Shown here: positions 44,759 through 54,020 of the stretch, in pieces
Position numbering within the stretch: the first letter of the stretch is position 1
Layout: each line of letters starts with the position of its first letter
NCBI RefSeq assembly: GCF_001428385.1
Contig: NZ_LMSK01000002.1
Span: 216,704-280,703, forward strand
DNA: 64,000 bases
Origin: Rhodanobacter sp. Soil772
Lineage (GTDB): Bacteria > Pseudomonadota > Gammaproteobacteria > Xanthomonadales > Rhodanobacteraceae
Reading direction: 5' to 3'
Translations under genes and position numbers: made by a program
The notes under the pieces: generated by a model
What the model was told of the DNA's origin: nothing
The model's database searches: none
The model's input: the letters and a program-made list of their open reading frames with translations, nothing else

Positions 44759-45580
44759 ATGAAATTTTTCGCAAGCGTCGCGCTGGTAGTGGCCTGCCTG
44801 GGCAGTGCCTCATGCAACCAGCAGAAGCTCATCGACCAGTTCACGCCGAAGACCGAAGCGGCGATGGCAAAAAGCACGCTGGACGATCTGCGCAGAGGCA
44901 AGCTGGACACCATTGAATCGCGACTGGCGCCAAACTTGCGAAACGATCCCGCCGTCGACGCCAAACTGCACCAACTCACCGGCTATTTCCCGCCGGGCGA
45001 GCCACGCTCGATGAAAACGGTAGGCGCCTTCTCAAACACCTTCAATGGCGTCAAGCATGTTCGCTTGACCTACGAATACCAATTCGATGCATCGTGGCTG
45101 CTGGCCGAGGTGGCCATGGTGCAGGATGGCGACAAAATCCTGATCGAAGGGTTGCATGTCAATCGCACGGAACGTTCGCTGGCGCAGACCAACGCGTTCA
45201 GCCTGCAGGGCAAGGGGCCAGTGGCCTGGCTGATGATGGGCTTGGTGTGCGTACTTCCGCTGTTCTGCCTGTTTGCCTTCGTGCTGTGCCTGCGCACGCC
45301 CATGCGGGAACGCAAATGGCTGTGGGCCATCTTTACCCTGATTGGGGTAGTTACCGTGCGGCTCAATTTGGCGAATGGCGATTTCAACGTGTCCCTGATC
45401 AGCGCCCAGTTGTTCAGCGCCTCGGCGTCGCAGTTCCTGAATGGGCCATGGACACTGGGGGTTTCCTTTCCGCTGGGTGCGATGATGTTCCTGCTGCGAC
45501 GACGCGACCTGATGTTCCGACCCAGCACGGCCATACCACCGATGTTGCCAGGCAGTGATCGCGACTCATCGGGTGTCTGA
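44759..45580 (+). CDS. Unknown membrane protein with putative lipoprotein signal
   Basis: 273 aa, not recognised. The N-terminus MKFFASVALVVACLGSASC looks like a lipoprotein signal peptide, though Ser at -3 is atypical. Residues 20-150 form a soluble, presumably periplasmic domain with alternating strands, likely a fold for a small ligand or interaction. Three hydrophobic segments follow (about 154-179, 186-204, 231-246), an odd combination for a lipoprotein. GGGGGA precedes the ATG. Codon choice is less GC-biased than its neighbours (frequent AAA, GAA, CAA and TTG-rich stretches), which may hint at recent acquisition. Neighbours give no functional clue. Confidence 0.65.
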   Translation: MKFFASVALVVACLGSASCNQQKLIDQFTPKTEAAMAKSTLDDLRRGKLDTIESRLAPNLRNDPAVDAKLHQLTGYFPPGEPRSMKTVGAFSNTFNGVKHVRLTYEYQFDASWLLAEVAMVQDGDKILIEGLHVNRTERSLAQTNAFSLQGKGPVAWLMMGLVCVLPLFCLFAFVLCLRTPMRERKWLWAIFTLIGVVTVRLNLANGDFNVSLISAQLFSASASQFLNGPWTLGVSFPLGAMMFLLRRRDLMFRPSTAIPPMLPGSDRDSSGV

Positions 45581-45691
45581 TTGGCGTGCCGATACGGCGT
45601 TGCTGTGCCACTCGCGCACCTTGCCTCTTGATGCTTGTCGCGGCGACGCTCTATCGTGTATGGACCCATGCCCCCATTTGATGATTCATCC

Positions 45692-46282
45692 ATGAGCCTC
45701 GACAAGCTGCTTGTCGAGATCCGCGCCTGCCGGATCTGCGCGGCGCATCTGCCGTTGGGCCCGCGGCCGGTGCTGCAGGCGTCGGCGACGTCGCGGCTGC
45801 TGATCGTCAGCCAGGCACCGGGACGCAAGGTGCACGAGACCGGCATCCCGTTCAACGACCCCAGCGGCGACCGGCTGCGCGACTGGCTGGGGATCGACAA
45901 GGCCACGTTCTACGACGCCGGCCGCATCGCGATCGTGCCGATGGGTTTCTGTTTCCCCGGCACCGGCAAGGGCGGCGACCTGCCGCCGCGGCCCGAGTGC
46001 GCGCCGACCTGGCATCCGCGTCTGCTGCCGCTGCTGAAGCAGGTACAGCTGACCCTGGTGATAGGCCAGTACGCGCAGGCCGGCCTGCTCGGCGTGGCGC
46101 GCGGCACGCGCCTCACCGACACCGTGCAGGCCTGGCGCGAGCACCTTGCCCACGGCCGTCTGCCGCTGCCGCATCCCAGCCCGCGCAATCGGCTGTGGCT
46201 GGTGCGCAACCCGTGGTTCGAGACCGAGCTGCTGCCGGTGCTGCGCGAGCGCGTGGCCGCGGCGCTGCACGCAGCGGACTGA
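45692..46282 (+). CDS. Uracil-DNA-glycosylase-family protein
   Basis: 196 aa from the ATG at 45692; an ATG at 45668 would add eight residues, and no ribosome site decides between them. The UDG-superfamily motif A is SQAPGRKVHETG with the downstream IPFNDPSGDRLRDWLG, and the motif B-like HPSPRN lies near the C-terminus. Cysteines near the N-terminus (RACRIC) and in PRPEC recall the Fe-S-type family 4 enzymes, but the full four-Cys pattern is not clear. It probably acts in removing deaminated bases from DNA; catalytic activity is inferred, not shown. Confidence 0.75.
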   Translation: MSLDKLLVEIRACRICAAHLPLGPRPVLQASATSRLLIVSQAPGRKVHETGIPFNDPSGDRLRDWLGIDKATFYDAGRIAIVPMGFCFPGTGKGGDLPPRPECAPTWHPRLLPLLKQVQLTLVIGQYAQAGLLGVARGTRLTDTVQAWREHLAHGRLPLPHPSPRNRLWLVRNPWFETELLPVLRERVAAALHAAD

Positions 46283-46403
46283 GCACACGCCGCAGCGCGC
46301 CTTGCCGCCCGCCCGCCGATTCATCTAACCTGCCCGGGCTTCATGGCCACGGGGCCGTTCCCTCGGCCTTTCCTGGGGAACCCGACATGCTGGATACCGG
46401 CCG

Positions 46404-47675
46404 ATGAGCATCAAGCTCCGCCTTGTGGCGATGAATTTTCTGCAGTTTTTCGTATGGGGCGCGTGGCTGATCACCATCGGCGCCTACTGGTTCCAGTACC
46501 GGCACTGGTCCGGCGCGCAGTTCGGCGCGATCTTCTCGACCATGGGCATCGCCTCGCTGTTCATGCCCTCGCTGATGGGCGTGATCGCGGACAAGTGGCT
46601 CAACGCGGAAAAGCTCTACGGCCTGCTGCACATCGGCGGCGCAATCGTGCTGTTCATCGTGCCCTCGATCGACAACCCGAACACGCTGTTCTGGGTGATG
46701 CTGCTCAACATGATGTGCTACATGCCGACGATCTCGCTGGCGATCGCGGTGGCCTACAACGCATTGAAGACCGACGGTGCGGATGTAGTACTGGTGTTTC
46801 CGCCGATCCGCGTGTGGGGCACGATCGGCTTCATCGCCGCGATGTGGACGGTGAGCCTGCTGCACCTGGAAACCTCGGGCGGCCAGTTCTACGTGGCTTC
46901 CGGCGCGGCCCTGCTGCTCGGCCTGTATGCGTTCACCCTGCCGAAGTGCCCGCCGCGCCTGCGCGGTCAGGCGCACACCTCGTGGCTGGATACACTGGGG
47001 CTGACCTCGTTCGCGCTGTTCAAGAACAGCAAGATGGCGATCTTCTTCATCTTCGCGATGCTGCTGGGTGCGGCGCTGCAGCTGACCAACGCCTACGGCG
47101 ACACCTTCCTGCACGACTTCGCCAACGTCGACGCGTACAAGGGCATGATCGCGGTGCGCTACCCGGCGATCATCATGTCGATCTCGCAGGTTTCCGAAAC
47201 CCTGTTCATCCTGGCCATCCCGTTCTTCTTCAAGCGCTTCGGCATCAAGACGGTGATGCTGATCAGCATGGTCGCGTGGGTGCTGCGCTTCGGCCTGTTC
47301 GCCTACGGCGACCCGGGCCCGGGCCTGTGGATGATCGTGATGTCGTGCATCGTCTACGGCATGGCGTTCGATTTCTTCAACATCTCCGGCTCGCTGTTCG
47401 TCGAGGAGCAGAGCGACCCGGCGATCCGCGCCAGCGCGCAAGGCCTGTTCATGCTGATGACGAACGGCGTCGGCGCGATCCTGGGCAGCTCGATCAGCGG
47501 CGTGATCATCGACCTCTGGTTCACCCACGCCGACGGCAGCAAGGACTGGCACGGCATCTGGACCACCTTCGCGCTGTACTCGCTGGTGGTGGCGGTGCTG
47601 TTCGCGATCTTCTTCAAGCACAAGCATGTGCGCGGTAATGCCGCACCGACGGCGGGCGGCCCGCTGCACGGCTGA
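46404..47675 (+). CDS. nupG: Nucleoside:H+ symporter, NupG/XapB-type MFS
   Basis: Inner-membrane permease, 423 aa, with 12 predicted helices. The N-terminal NFLQFFVWGAWLITIGAYW is characteristic of the nucleoside:H+ symporter family. Loop motifs GVIADKWLNAEK and FFNISGSLFVEEQ match too. Nucleoside uptake is inferred from family; no salvage enzymes are adjacent. Confidence 0.85.
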   Translation: MSIKLRLVAMNFLQFFVWGAWLITIGAYWFQYRHWSGAQFGAIFSTMGIASLFMPSLMGVIADKWLNAEKLYGLLHIGGAIVLFIVPSIDNPNTLFWVMLLNMMCYMPTISLAIAVAYNALKTDGADVVLVFPPIRVWGTIGFIAAMWTVSLLHLETSGGQFYVASGAALLLGLYAFTLPKCPPRLRGQAHTSWLDTLGLTSFALFKNSKMAIFFIFAMLLGAALQLTNAYGDTFLHDFANVDAYKGMIAVRYPAIIMSISQVSETLFILAIPFFFKRFGIKTVMLISMVAWVLRFGLFAYGDPGPGLWMIVMSCIVYGMAFDFFNISGSLFVEEQSDPAIRASAQGLFMLMTNGVGAILGSSISGVIIDLWFTHADGSKDWHGIWTTFALYSLVVAVLFAIFFKHKHVRGNAAPTAGGPLHG

Positions 47676-47716
47676 GGCCGGCATCGCACCCCGCCGGGTC
47701 GGCCCGATTCGGCGGA

Positions 47717-47738
47717 ATGATTGTAATTGCGAATCATT
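47717..47738 (+). promoter_or_regulatory. Putative Fur box
   Basis: AATGATT and AATCATT form a perfect 7-bp inverted repeat with an 8-base spacer, continuing into TTTCATT. This resembles the GATAATGATAATCATTATC Fur consensus and lies 36 bp before the TonB receptor start, so iron repression of the receptor-PepSY pair is likely. Confidence 0.7.
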
Positions 47739-47774
47739 TTCATTTAACATGCGCCTCCTCACCAGGAGGCCTTC

Positions 47775-49895
47775 ATGTCGTTCCCCGCTCGTCCGCTTGC
47801 CCTTGCCGTCGTGTTCGCCCTCGCCGGCGTCGCCCATGCCGCCGACCAGAAGGATGCCGTCGAGCTCAGACGCATCGAGGTTTCCGAAAGCACGCTGCGC
47901 ATGCCGCAGAGCCAGGGCGCGCTGCCGACCACGATCACGGTGATCACCAGCGAGGACCTGCGCCAGCAGCTGGCGATCACGCCGGACCTCTCCGACGCCA
48001 TCGGCAACCTGCTGCCCTCGTTCGCCCCCTCGACGCAGAAGCTCAGCTCGCGCGGACAGACCCTGCGCGGGCGCAACCCGTTGTACATGATCGACGGCGT
48101 GCCGCAATCGAGCCCGCTGCGCAACGGTTCGCGCGACGCCTACACGATCGACCCGGCGATGATCGAGCGGATCGAGATCGTCGAGGGCTCCAACTCGATG
48201 CAGGGCCTCGGTGCCGCCGGCGGCATCATCAACATCATCACCAAGCAGGCGCCGAAGCAGGATGGAGTGCGCCAGGAAGTCACCGTCAACACCAGCGCGC
48301 CGACCCGTGGCGCGAACGGCCTGGGCTACGGCGCGGCGTACCTGCTGGGCATGCGCAGCGGCGCGCTCGACCTGGTCGCCGGTGCGTCGTGGCGCAAGCG
48401 CGGCATGTACTCCGACGCGAAGGGACGGCTGATCGGCGTCGACGGCACCCAGGGCGACCTGATGGATTCGCGCAGCACGGACGGCTTCGCCAAGCTCGGC
48501 TACGACTTCGCCGGCGCGCGCCGGTTGCAGCTGACGGTCAACCGTTTCGACCTGCAGGGCAACGGCGACTACACCGCCGTGCCGGGCGACATGACGAACA
48601 ACCTGCCGACCACCTCGGTCCGCGGCAAACAGCCCGGCGATGCGCCGCGCAACCGCGTGCTGACCAGCAGCCTCGACTACCGCGACCCGGCGCTGGCGGG
48701 CGGCGAACTGCGCGCGCAGCTGTACCACCAGAAGAACCGCGAACTGTTCGGCGGCGGCAGTTTCGCCACCTTCCAGGACCCGGCCTACGGTCCGAACGTT
48801 TTCGACCAGTCGCAGAACGTGTCGACCAAGGATGGCGCGCGGCTGTCATGGGCCAGGCGCGGCCTGCTCGACGACAAGCTCACCGTGCTGGCCGGCGCCG
48901 ACGGTTACCGCGACACCACCTTCCAGGAACTGACCCACACCGGCCGCCACTGGGTGCCGGACAGCACCTACACCGGCTGGGCGCCGTTCCTGCAGGCCGA
49001 GTACTGGCCGCTCGAGTCGCTGTCGCTGTCCGGCGGCCTGCGCCACGAGCACGGCACGCTGGATGTACCCACCTTCCAGACGCTGGCCGCCTACCACGGC
49101 GTCACCGTGCAAGGCGGCTCCACCAGTTTCAGCAAGACGCTGCCGAACGTCGGCGCGGTCTGGTACCTCACCGGCCAGCTCAACCTGTTCGCCAGCTACG
49201 CCGAGGGCTACACCCTGCCCGACGTGGGCCGCGTGCTGCGCGCGATCAACAAGCCGGGCCAGAACGTGGCCGACTTCCTCGACCTCAAGCCGGTGGTCTC
49301 GGACAACCGCGAAGTAGGCGCCGAGTTCGCCGGCGACCGCGTGGGCGCCCGGGTGAGCTACTACGTCTCGCGCTCGCGGCTGGGCTCGGTACTGGTGTTC
49401 GATGCGCCGAACCAGGTCTACAACGTGATGCGCCAACGCACCGCGATCAGCGGCTGGGAGGCACGCGCGAACTGGCAGCCGCTCGACGGCACCCGCCTCG
49501 ACGCCTCCTTCGCGATCAACCGCGGCCGCTCGGACCGCAACGGCGACGGCCAGGTCGACTCCGACCTCGACGGCGCCAACATCGCGCCGAACCGGCTCAA
49601 CCTGTCGTGGACGCAGCGCTGGAACGACGCGCTGTCTAGCTATCTGCAATTCAGCCACGCCTACAGCCGCGACTTCGCCACGCTGGGCCGGCGCAGCGCG
49701 CACTTCGACGGCTACAGCACCGCCGACGCCTACCTGAAGTGGCACACCGGCAGCGCCGGCGACTGGACCCTGGGCGTGCAGAACCTCGCCAACAAGCAAT
49801 ACATCAACTACGTCTCGCAGACCGTCGGCGACAACGACTCGTACTTCGCCGGCCGCGGCCGCGTGGTCTCGCTGACCTGGCAGCAGGCCTTCTGA
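47775..49895 (+). CDS. TonB-dependent siderophore-type receptor
   Basis: Outer-membrane receptor, 706 aa. Signal peptide 1-22 (ending AHA). The plug domain (about 50-155) has TTITVITSEDL, RGRNPLYMIDGVPQ and IERIEIVEGSNSMQGLGAAGGIINIITK. The barrel ends in the typical LTWQQAF with a terminal Phe. An ideal AGGAGG ribosome site precedes the ATG. A Fur box upstream and a PepSY membrane protein downstream support ferric-siderophore uptake; the actual ligand is unknown. Confidence 0.9.
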   Translation: MSFPARPLALAVVFALAGVAHAADQKDAVELRRIEVSESTLRMPQSQGALPTTITVITSEDLRQQLAITPDLSDAIGNLLPSFAPSTQKLSSRGQTLRGRNPLYMIDGVPQSSPLRNGSRDAYTIDPAMIERIEIVEGSNSMQGLGAAGGIINIITKQAPKQDGVRQEVTVNTSAPTRGANGLGYGAAYLLGMRSGALDLVAGASWRKRGMYSDAKGRLIGVDGTQGDLMDSRSTDGFAKLGYDFAGARRLQLTVNRFDLQGNGDYTAVPGDMTNNLPTTSVRGKQPGDAPRNRVLTSSLDYRDPALAGGELRAQLYHQKNRELFGGGSFATFQDPAYGPNVFDQSQNVSTKDGARLSWARRGLLDDKLTVLAGADGYRDTTFQELTHTGRHWVPDSTYTGWAPFLQAEYWPLESLSLSGGLRHEHGTLDVPTFQTLAAYHGVTVQGGSTSFSKTLPNVGAVWYLTGQLNLFASYAEGYTLPDVGRVLRAINKPGQNVADFLDLKPVVSDNREVGAEFAGDRVGARVSYYVSRSRLGSVLVFDAPNQVYNVMRQRTAISGWEARANWQPLDGTRLDASFAINRGRSDRNGDGQVDSDLDGANIAPNRLNLSWTQRWNDALSSYLQFSHAYSRDFATLGRRSAHFDGYSTADAYLKWHTGSAGDWTLGVQNLANKQYINYVSQTVGDNDSYFAGRGRVVSLTWQQAF

Positions 49896-49896
49896 A

Positions 49897-51009
49897 GTGT
49901 CCGCCTCCGCGACCACGATCGACGCGCCGGCGCGCCGTGCCGGCGCCGTGCGGTACTGGCTCAAGCGCCTGCACCTGTGGGTCGGCCTCAGCCTGGGGTC
50001 GGTCTACGCACTGATCGCGCTCAGCGGCAGCGTGCTGGTGTTGCAGGGGCCGCTGCTGCGCCTGCTGCATCCGGCGCTGGCCACGCATGCCTTGCCCGAC
50101 GCCACTGCGCGCGCGGCCGTGCTGACGCGCATCACGCACGAATGGCCGTCCAGAGGACTGCGCAGTGCTGATCTGCCGACCGCCGAGCTGCCGGTATGGC
50201 AGCTGTATTTTTCCGACGGCTCACGGCGCTATATCGATCCGGCCAACGGCAACTTGCTGCTCACGCGCGCACCCGGCAGCGACCTGCTGCTGACCCTGCG
50301 CGACTGGCACACTCACCTGCTCGCCGGGGAAACCGGCGAGGCCGTGCTGGGTGTGCTCGGCTGGCTCACGTTGGGACTGCTGCTTTCCGGCGTGTGGCTG
50401 TGGTGGCCGGGCCGGCGGAATCTGCGCGGCAGCCTGCGTATCCACACGCAGCCGCCGGCGCGGCGCTGGGTCAGCTGGCACCGCAGCACCGGCGCGCTCA
50501 GCCTGCCGTTGCTGCTGCTGGTGACCTTGACCGGCACCTTGATGGTCTACAGCGCGGGCACTCGGCACGTCTTGCAGACGCTGTTCGCGGATGCGCCGGC
50601 CACGCCGACGCCGGCGCGCATCGCACCGCGACCGCAGGCGATCGACTGGGCGGCGGTGCTCAACGCCGCGCAACTCGCGCTGCCGGGCGCCGAATTGCGC
50701 CGCATCGCGCTGCCCTCGGCCAACGACGGCCGCGTGACGATCCGCGCGCGGGCGCCGGGCGAATGGCATCCGGTCGGGCGCAGTCAGGTGTGGCTCGATC
50801 CCTACCGGGCCCAAGTGCTGGGCGCCGTCGACGCCACCGCCGAGGGCGCCGGCGCGCGCCTCAGCAACGCGATCTATCCGCTGCACGCCGGCAGCGTGGG
50901 CGGCCTGGCCGGAAAGCTGCTGGTGCTGCTGTGCGGTCTGCTGCCGCCCTTCTTCCTGGTGACTGGGTTCCTGTTCTGGCGCACGCGCCAACGGCGCCAA
51001 CGGCAGTAA
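49897..51009 (+). CDS. PepSY-associated membrane protein
   Basis: 370 aa with four predicted helices: about 24-46, 148-168, 195-220 and 335-358. PepSY-TM features include LHLWVGLSLGSVYALIALSG, DWHTHLLAG and WHRSTGALSLPL, with His residues in the helices suited to haem binding. Relatives accompany siderophore receptors and are thought to act in periplasmic or membrane reduction of ferric complexes. The GTG start is 1 bp after the receptor stop, so the two are coupled. Confidence 0.85.
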   Translation: MSASATTIDAPARRAGAVRYWLKRLHLWVGLSLGSVYALIALSGSVLVLQGPLLRLLHPALATHALPDATARAAVLTRITHEWPSRGLRSADLPTAELPVWQLYFSDGSRRYIDPANGNLLLTRAPGSDLLLTLRDWHTHLLAGETGEAVLGVLGWLTLGLLLSGVWLWWPGRRNLRGSLRIHTQPPARRWVSWHRSTGALSLPLLLLVTLTGTLMVYSAGTRHVLQTLFADAPATPTPARIAPRPQAIDWAAVLNAAQLALPGAELRRIALPSANDGRVTIRARAPGEWHPVGRSQVWLDPYRAQVLGAVDATAEGAGARLSNAIYPLHAGSVGGLAGKLLVLLCGLLPPFFLVTGFLFWRTRQRRQRQ

Positions 51010-51411
51010 AACGCAGGGGACATCCCACGCTTGCCGCTGCACCCGGGCCACGGCGGCACGGCCGTGGCTGCGTGTCGACGCCGAACCGGCACGCCACCAA
51101 CGCACACATCCCTCGACAGCCAAAGACACTCCCCCCGAAGCCTGCAGTTCGCGGGGCAGATAGCGCATGTCGTTTTTTCTTGCGATGCAAAAAAACTCAT
51201 TTTTTCATTACGTTGCTTTCGATTTTGGCAATGGCTAGGATGCCTGTGTCACAAGAAATTACGTTTTGTAATACAAAGTTTTAACTTCGCACCCAGCGCC
51301 GTCGCCACGGGTCGGAGCGTGCATTCGGGTCGGGAATCAAAGAGCGGGCACGGTGCAACGCCGTTGGGGGGCGTCACCGCGCACCAAGGTCCATCACGGG
51401 GGGGAGCAACC
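51010..51411. other. 402-bp intergenic region with promoter of second TonB receptor
   Basis: No gene is seen. An 8-bp GCCACGGC/GCCGTGGC hairpin (51047-51068) follows the PepSY gene but lacks a T-run. An AT-rich tract (about 51170-51290) contains TTGCTT (51213-51218), a 17-bp spacer and TAGGAT (51236-51241), a reasonable plus-strand promoter. A palindrome TTTGTA-A-TACAAA (51265-51277) sits about 24-36 bp downstream of it, a position suited to an operator. A long leader of about 160 nt follows. Confidence 0.5.
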
Positions 51412-53964
51412 ATGAATATTCGCAATTACCGGCGGCAACGGCTGGCGTTCTCGATCATCGCCACGCTCGCCGCGACCCAGCTGCCGCTGGCATACGCACA
51501 GGACGCCGCGGCGCCCGCCAGCGACGATCAGGAAACCGGCAAGCGGGTCACCACGCTCAGCCAGATCACGGTGCAGGCGCAGAAACGCGTGGAGCTGCTG
51601 CAGGACGTGCCGATCACCATGGCGACCCTGCCCGAGCAGCTGCTGCAGGACACCGGGGTGCGCGACATCAAGGATCTGCAGACCCTGGTGCCGACCTTGT
51701 TCGTTGCCAGCACCACGTCGGAAACCCAAACCACCGCGCGCATCCGCGGCGTCGGCACGGTCGGCGACAACCCCGGCCTGGAATCCTCGGTCGGCGTCGT
51801 GATCGACGGCGTGCCGCGTGCGCGCAACGGCGTGGCGTTCGGCGACCTCGGCGAGCTCGAGCAGATCGAGGTGCTGAAGGGTCCGCAGGGCACCGTGTTC
51901 GGCAAGAACACCTCGGCCGGCCTGATCAACGTAATCACCAAGCGGCCCAGCTTCAAGGAGGAAGGCAACCTCGAGTTCACCGCGGGCAACTACGGTGCCG
52001 CGGGCGTGGCCGGTTCGTACAACAACAAGCTGAGCGACTATGCCGCGTTCCGCATCTACGCCGCGGACCGCAAGCGCAACGGCTTCAACGACGTGAACAC
52101 CGGCGTGGGCCCGCGCACGCTCACCAGCGACGGCGACCAGGACTTCCACTCGGTGCGTGCGCAGTTGCTGATCAAGCCTGCCAACGATGTCGACATCAAC
52201 ATCATCGGCGACTACACCCAGCGCAACGAAAACTGCTGCGTCGGCGTCACCGTGGTGCGCGGCCCCAGCGCGGCGATCGTCAACGCGCTGGCCGGCGGCA
52301 ACGGCGTCATCCAGGCCGTGGACATCGACAAGCGCCTCACCTACAACAACCGCGACACCACCCAGAAGATCACCGACAAGGGCCTGTCGGCCGAGGTCAA
52401 CTGGAATACGTCGTGGTTCGGCAATGCCACGCTCACCTCGATCACCGCGCTGCGCAAGTGGGACGCGATCGGCGGCGCCGACATCGACTACAGCGGCGCC
52501 GACATCTGGTACCGCCCGTACGGCGCGAACGACAACTCGGTGCGCTTCAAGACCTTCAGCCAGGAACTGCGCCTGGCCGGCAACGCCGACCGCGTCGACT
52601 GGATGGCCGGCCTGTATTACGACAACGAAAAACTGCAGCGCCACGACGCGGTCACGCTGGGCTCGGCTTACGAGCCTTACCTCTCCACCGCCCTGCTCGG
52701 CGGCATCGCCAGCAACCTCGGCGTTTTCGGCATCCCGGTCAACATGAGCAATGCCGGTGCCTTCCTGTCCGAAGCCGCCGGGATGCCGTACGGCACGGCG
52801 TTTGCGGGCGCAGCCTCGCGTGACCGCTGGAACCAGGATGCCAAGAGTACGGCGGCGTTCACCAACGTCACCTACCACGCCACCGACAAGCTGGCGCTGA
52901 CCCTAGGCCTGCGCTACACCCACGAGAACAAGTCGGTCGACTCGTTCTACAGCAACCCGAACGGCGGCCAGGGCTGCGCCGCGGCGCTGACCCATCCGGC
53001 CAGCATCGACGCGGCCCTGGTGGGCCGCGGCGTACCGGGCTTCTTCACTCCGTTCGTGACACCGACGGTCGTCGGCTACATGTGCCTGCCCTGGGCGAAC
53101 ACCCTGTTCAACGGGCGCACCACCGCGCAGGCATTCAGCGAGAACGAATGGTCGGGCACGCTGAAGGCCACCTATCGCTGGACCGACAGCGTGATGACGT
53201 ACGCCTCGGCCGCCCGCGGCTACAAGGCCGGCGGCTTCAACCTCGATCGCGTGCAGTCGGGCAACGGCCTCAGCGACGGCCCCGCCGGGATCATCCCGGT
53301 CACCGACACTTCGTTCCCGGGCGAATTCGTGGACAGCTACGAGCTGGGCAGCAAGACCAGTTGGCAGGACGGCAACCTGCTGCTGAACGCGGCGCTGTTC
53401 CACGCGAAGTACACCGACTTCCAGCTCAACAGCTTCCTCGGCACCAGCTACGTGGTGCGTTCGGTCCCCGAATTGACCACGCGGGGCCTGGACGCGGACT
53501 TGCTATGGCAGACCCGGGTCCCAGGGCTGTCGCTGCAGGCCGGCGCGACCTACACCGACGCGAAGTACGGCGACGATCCGCTACCCGATGCCGGACTGGC
53601 CTTGGTTCCGGGCAACACCGCCAGCTTCGCGCCGAAGTGGGCGATCACCGGCGGCGTCACCTACCAATGGGATTTCAACGCCTACCTGATGGGCCGCTTC
53701 AACGTCGGCGCCAAGCACACCACCGAATACAACACCGGCTCGGACCTGAATCCGCACAAGATGCAGCCGGCCTACACCCTGCTGAACGCCCGCCTCGTCG
53801 TCGGCGCGATCAGCAAGCGCTGGCAGGTCGAGTTGTGGGGCAACAACCTCACCAACAAGACCTATATGCAGGTGGGCTACGACGCACCAATCCAGACCGG
53901 TTCGGTCAACGCCTTCCTGGGCGCCCCCCGCACGTTCGGCCTGACCGTGCGCGGCGCGCTGTAG
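51412..53964 (+). CDS. TonB-dependent receptor, substrate unknown
   Basis: 850-aa outer-membrane receptor of the large TonB class. The signal peptide covers about 1-30. The TonB-box region is near ITVQAQKRVELLQDVPI. The plug has RIRGVGTVGDNPGLESSVG and LEQIEVLKGPQGTVFGKNTSAG. The barrel ends FGLTVRGAL. The plug type resembles receptors of sphingomonads and xanthomonads for non-iron or unidentified ligands. The 13-nt G-rich GGGGGGGAGCAACC leader provides a ribosome site. No Fur box was seen upstream, unlike the preceding receptor. It is probably monocistronic, since a hairpin terminator follows. Confidence 0.88.
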   Translation: MNIRNYRRQRLAFSIIATLAATQLPLAYAQDAAAPASDDQETGKRVTTLSQITVQAQKRVELLQDVPITMATLPEQLLQDTGVRDIKDLQTLVPTLFVASTTSETQTTARIRGVGTVGDNPGLESSVGVVIDGVPRARNGVAFGDLGELEQIEVLKGPQGTVFGKNTSAGLINVITKRPSFKEEGNLEFTAGNYGAAGVAGSYNNKLSDYAAFRIYAADRKRNGFNDVNTGVGPRTLTSDGDQDFHSVRAQLLIKPANDVDINIIGDYTQRNENCCVGVTVVRGPSAAIVNALAGGNGVIQAVDIDKRLTYNNRDTTQKITDKGLSAEVNWNTSWFGNATLTSITALRKWDAIGGADIDYSGADIWYRPYGANDNSVRFKTFSQELRLAGNADRVDWMAGLYYDNEKLQRHDAVTLGSAYEPYLSTALLGGIASNLGVFGIPVNMSNAGAFLSEAAGMPYGTAFAGAASRDRWNQDAKSTAAFTNVTYHATDKLALTLGLRYTHENKSVDSFYSNPNGGQGCAAALTHPASIDAALVGRGVPGFFTPFVTPTVVGYMCLPWANTLFNGRTTAQAFSENEWSGTLKATYRWTDSVMTYASAARGYKAGGFNLDRVQSGNGLSDGPAGIIPVTDTSFPGEFVDSYELGSKTSWQDGNLLLNAALFHAKYTDFQLNSFLGTSYVVRSVPELTTRGLDADLLWQTRVPGLSLQAGATYTDAKYGDDPLPDAGLALVPGNTASFAPKWAITGGVTYQWDFNAYLMGRFNVGAKHTTEYNTGSDLNPHKMQPAYTLLNARLVVGAISKRWQVELWGNNLTNKTYMQVGYDAPIQTGSVNAFLGAPRTFGLTVRGAL

Positions 53965-53971
53965 CCCGATC

Positions 53972-54002
53972 CCCGGAAACCGCCGGCACGGCGGTTTCCG
54001 GG
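53972..54002 (+). terminator. Hairpin after the second TonB receptor
   Basis: Perfect 13-bp stem (CCCGGAAACCGCC and complement) with a 5-base loop (GGCAC). The T-run is absent, so strength is uncertain. The dusB start region follows directly. Confidence 0.65.
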
Positions 54003-54008
54003 ATTCAC

Positions 54009-54014
54009 TACAAT
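54009..54014 (+). promoter_or_regulatory. Candidate -10 box (TACAAT) 6 bp before dusB
   Basis: TACAAT ends 6 bp before the dusB ATG, there is no Shine-Dalgarno, and the spacing predicts transcription starting at the initiation codon. Confidence 0.45.
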
Positions 54015-54020
54015 GGCCGG

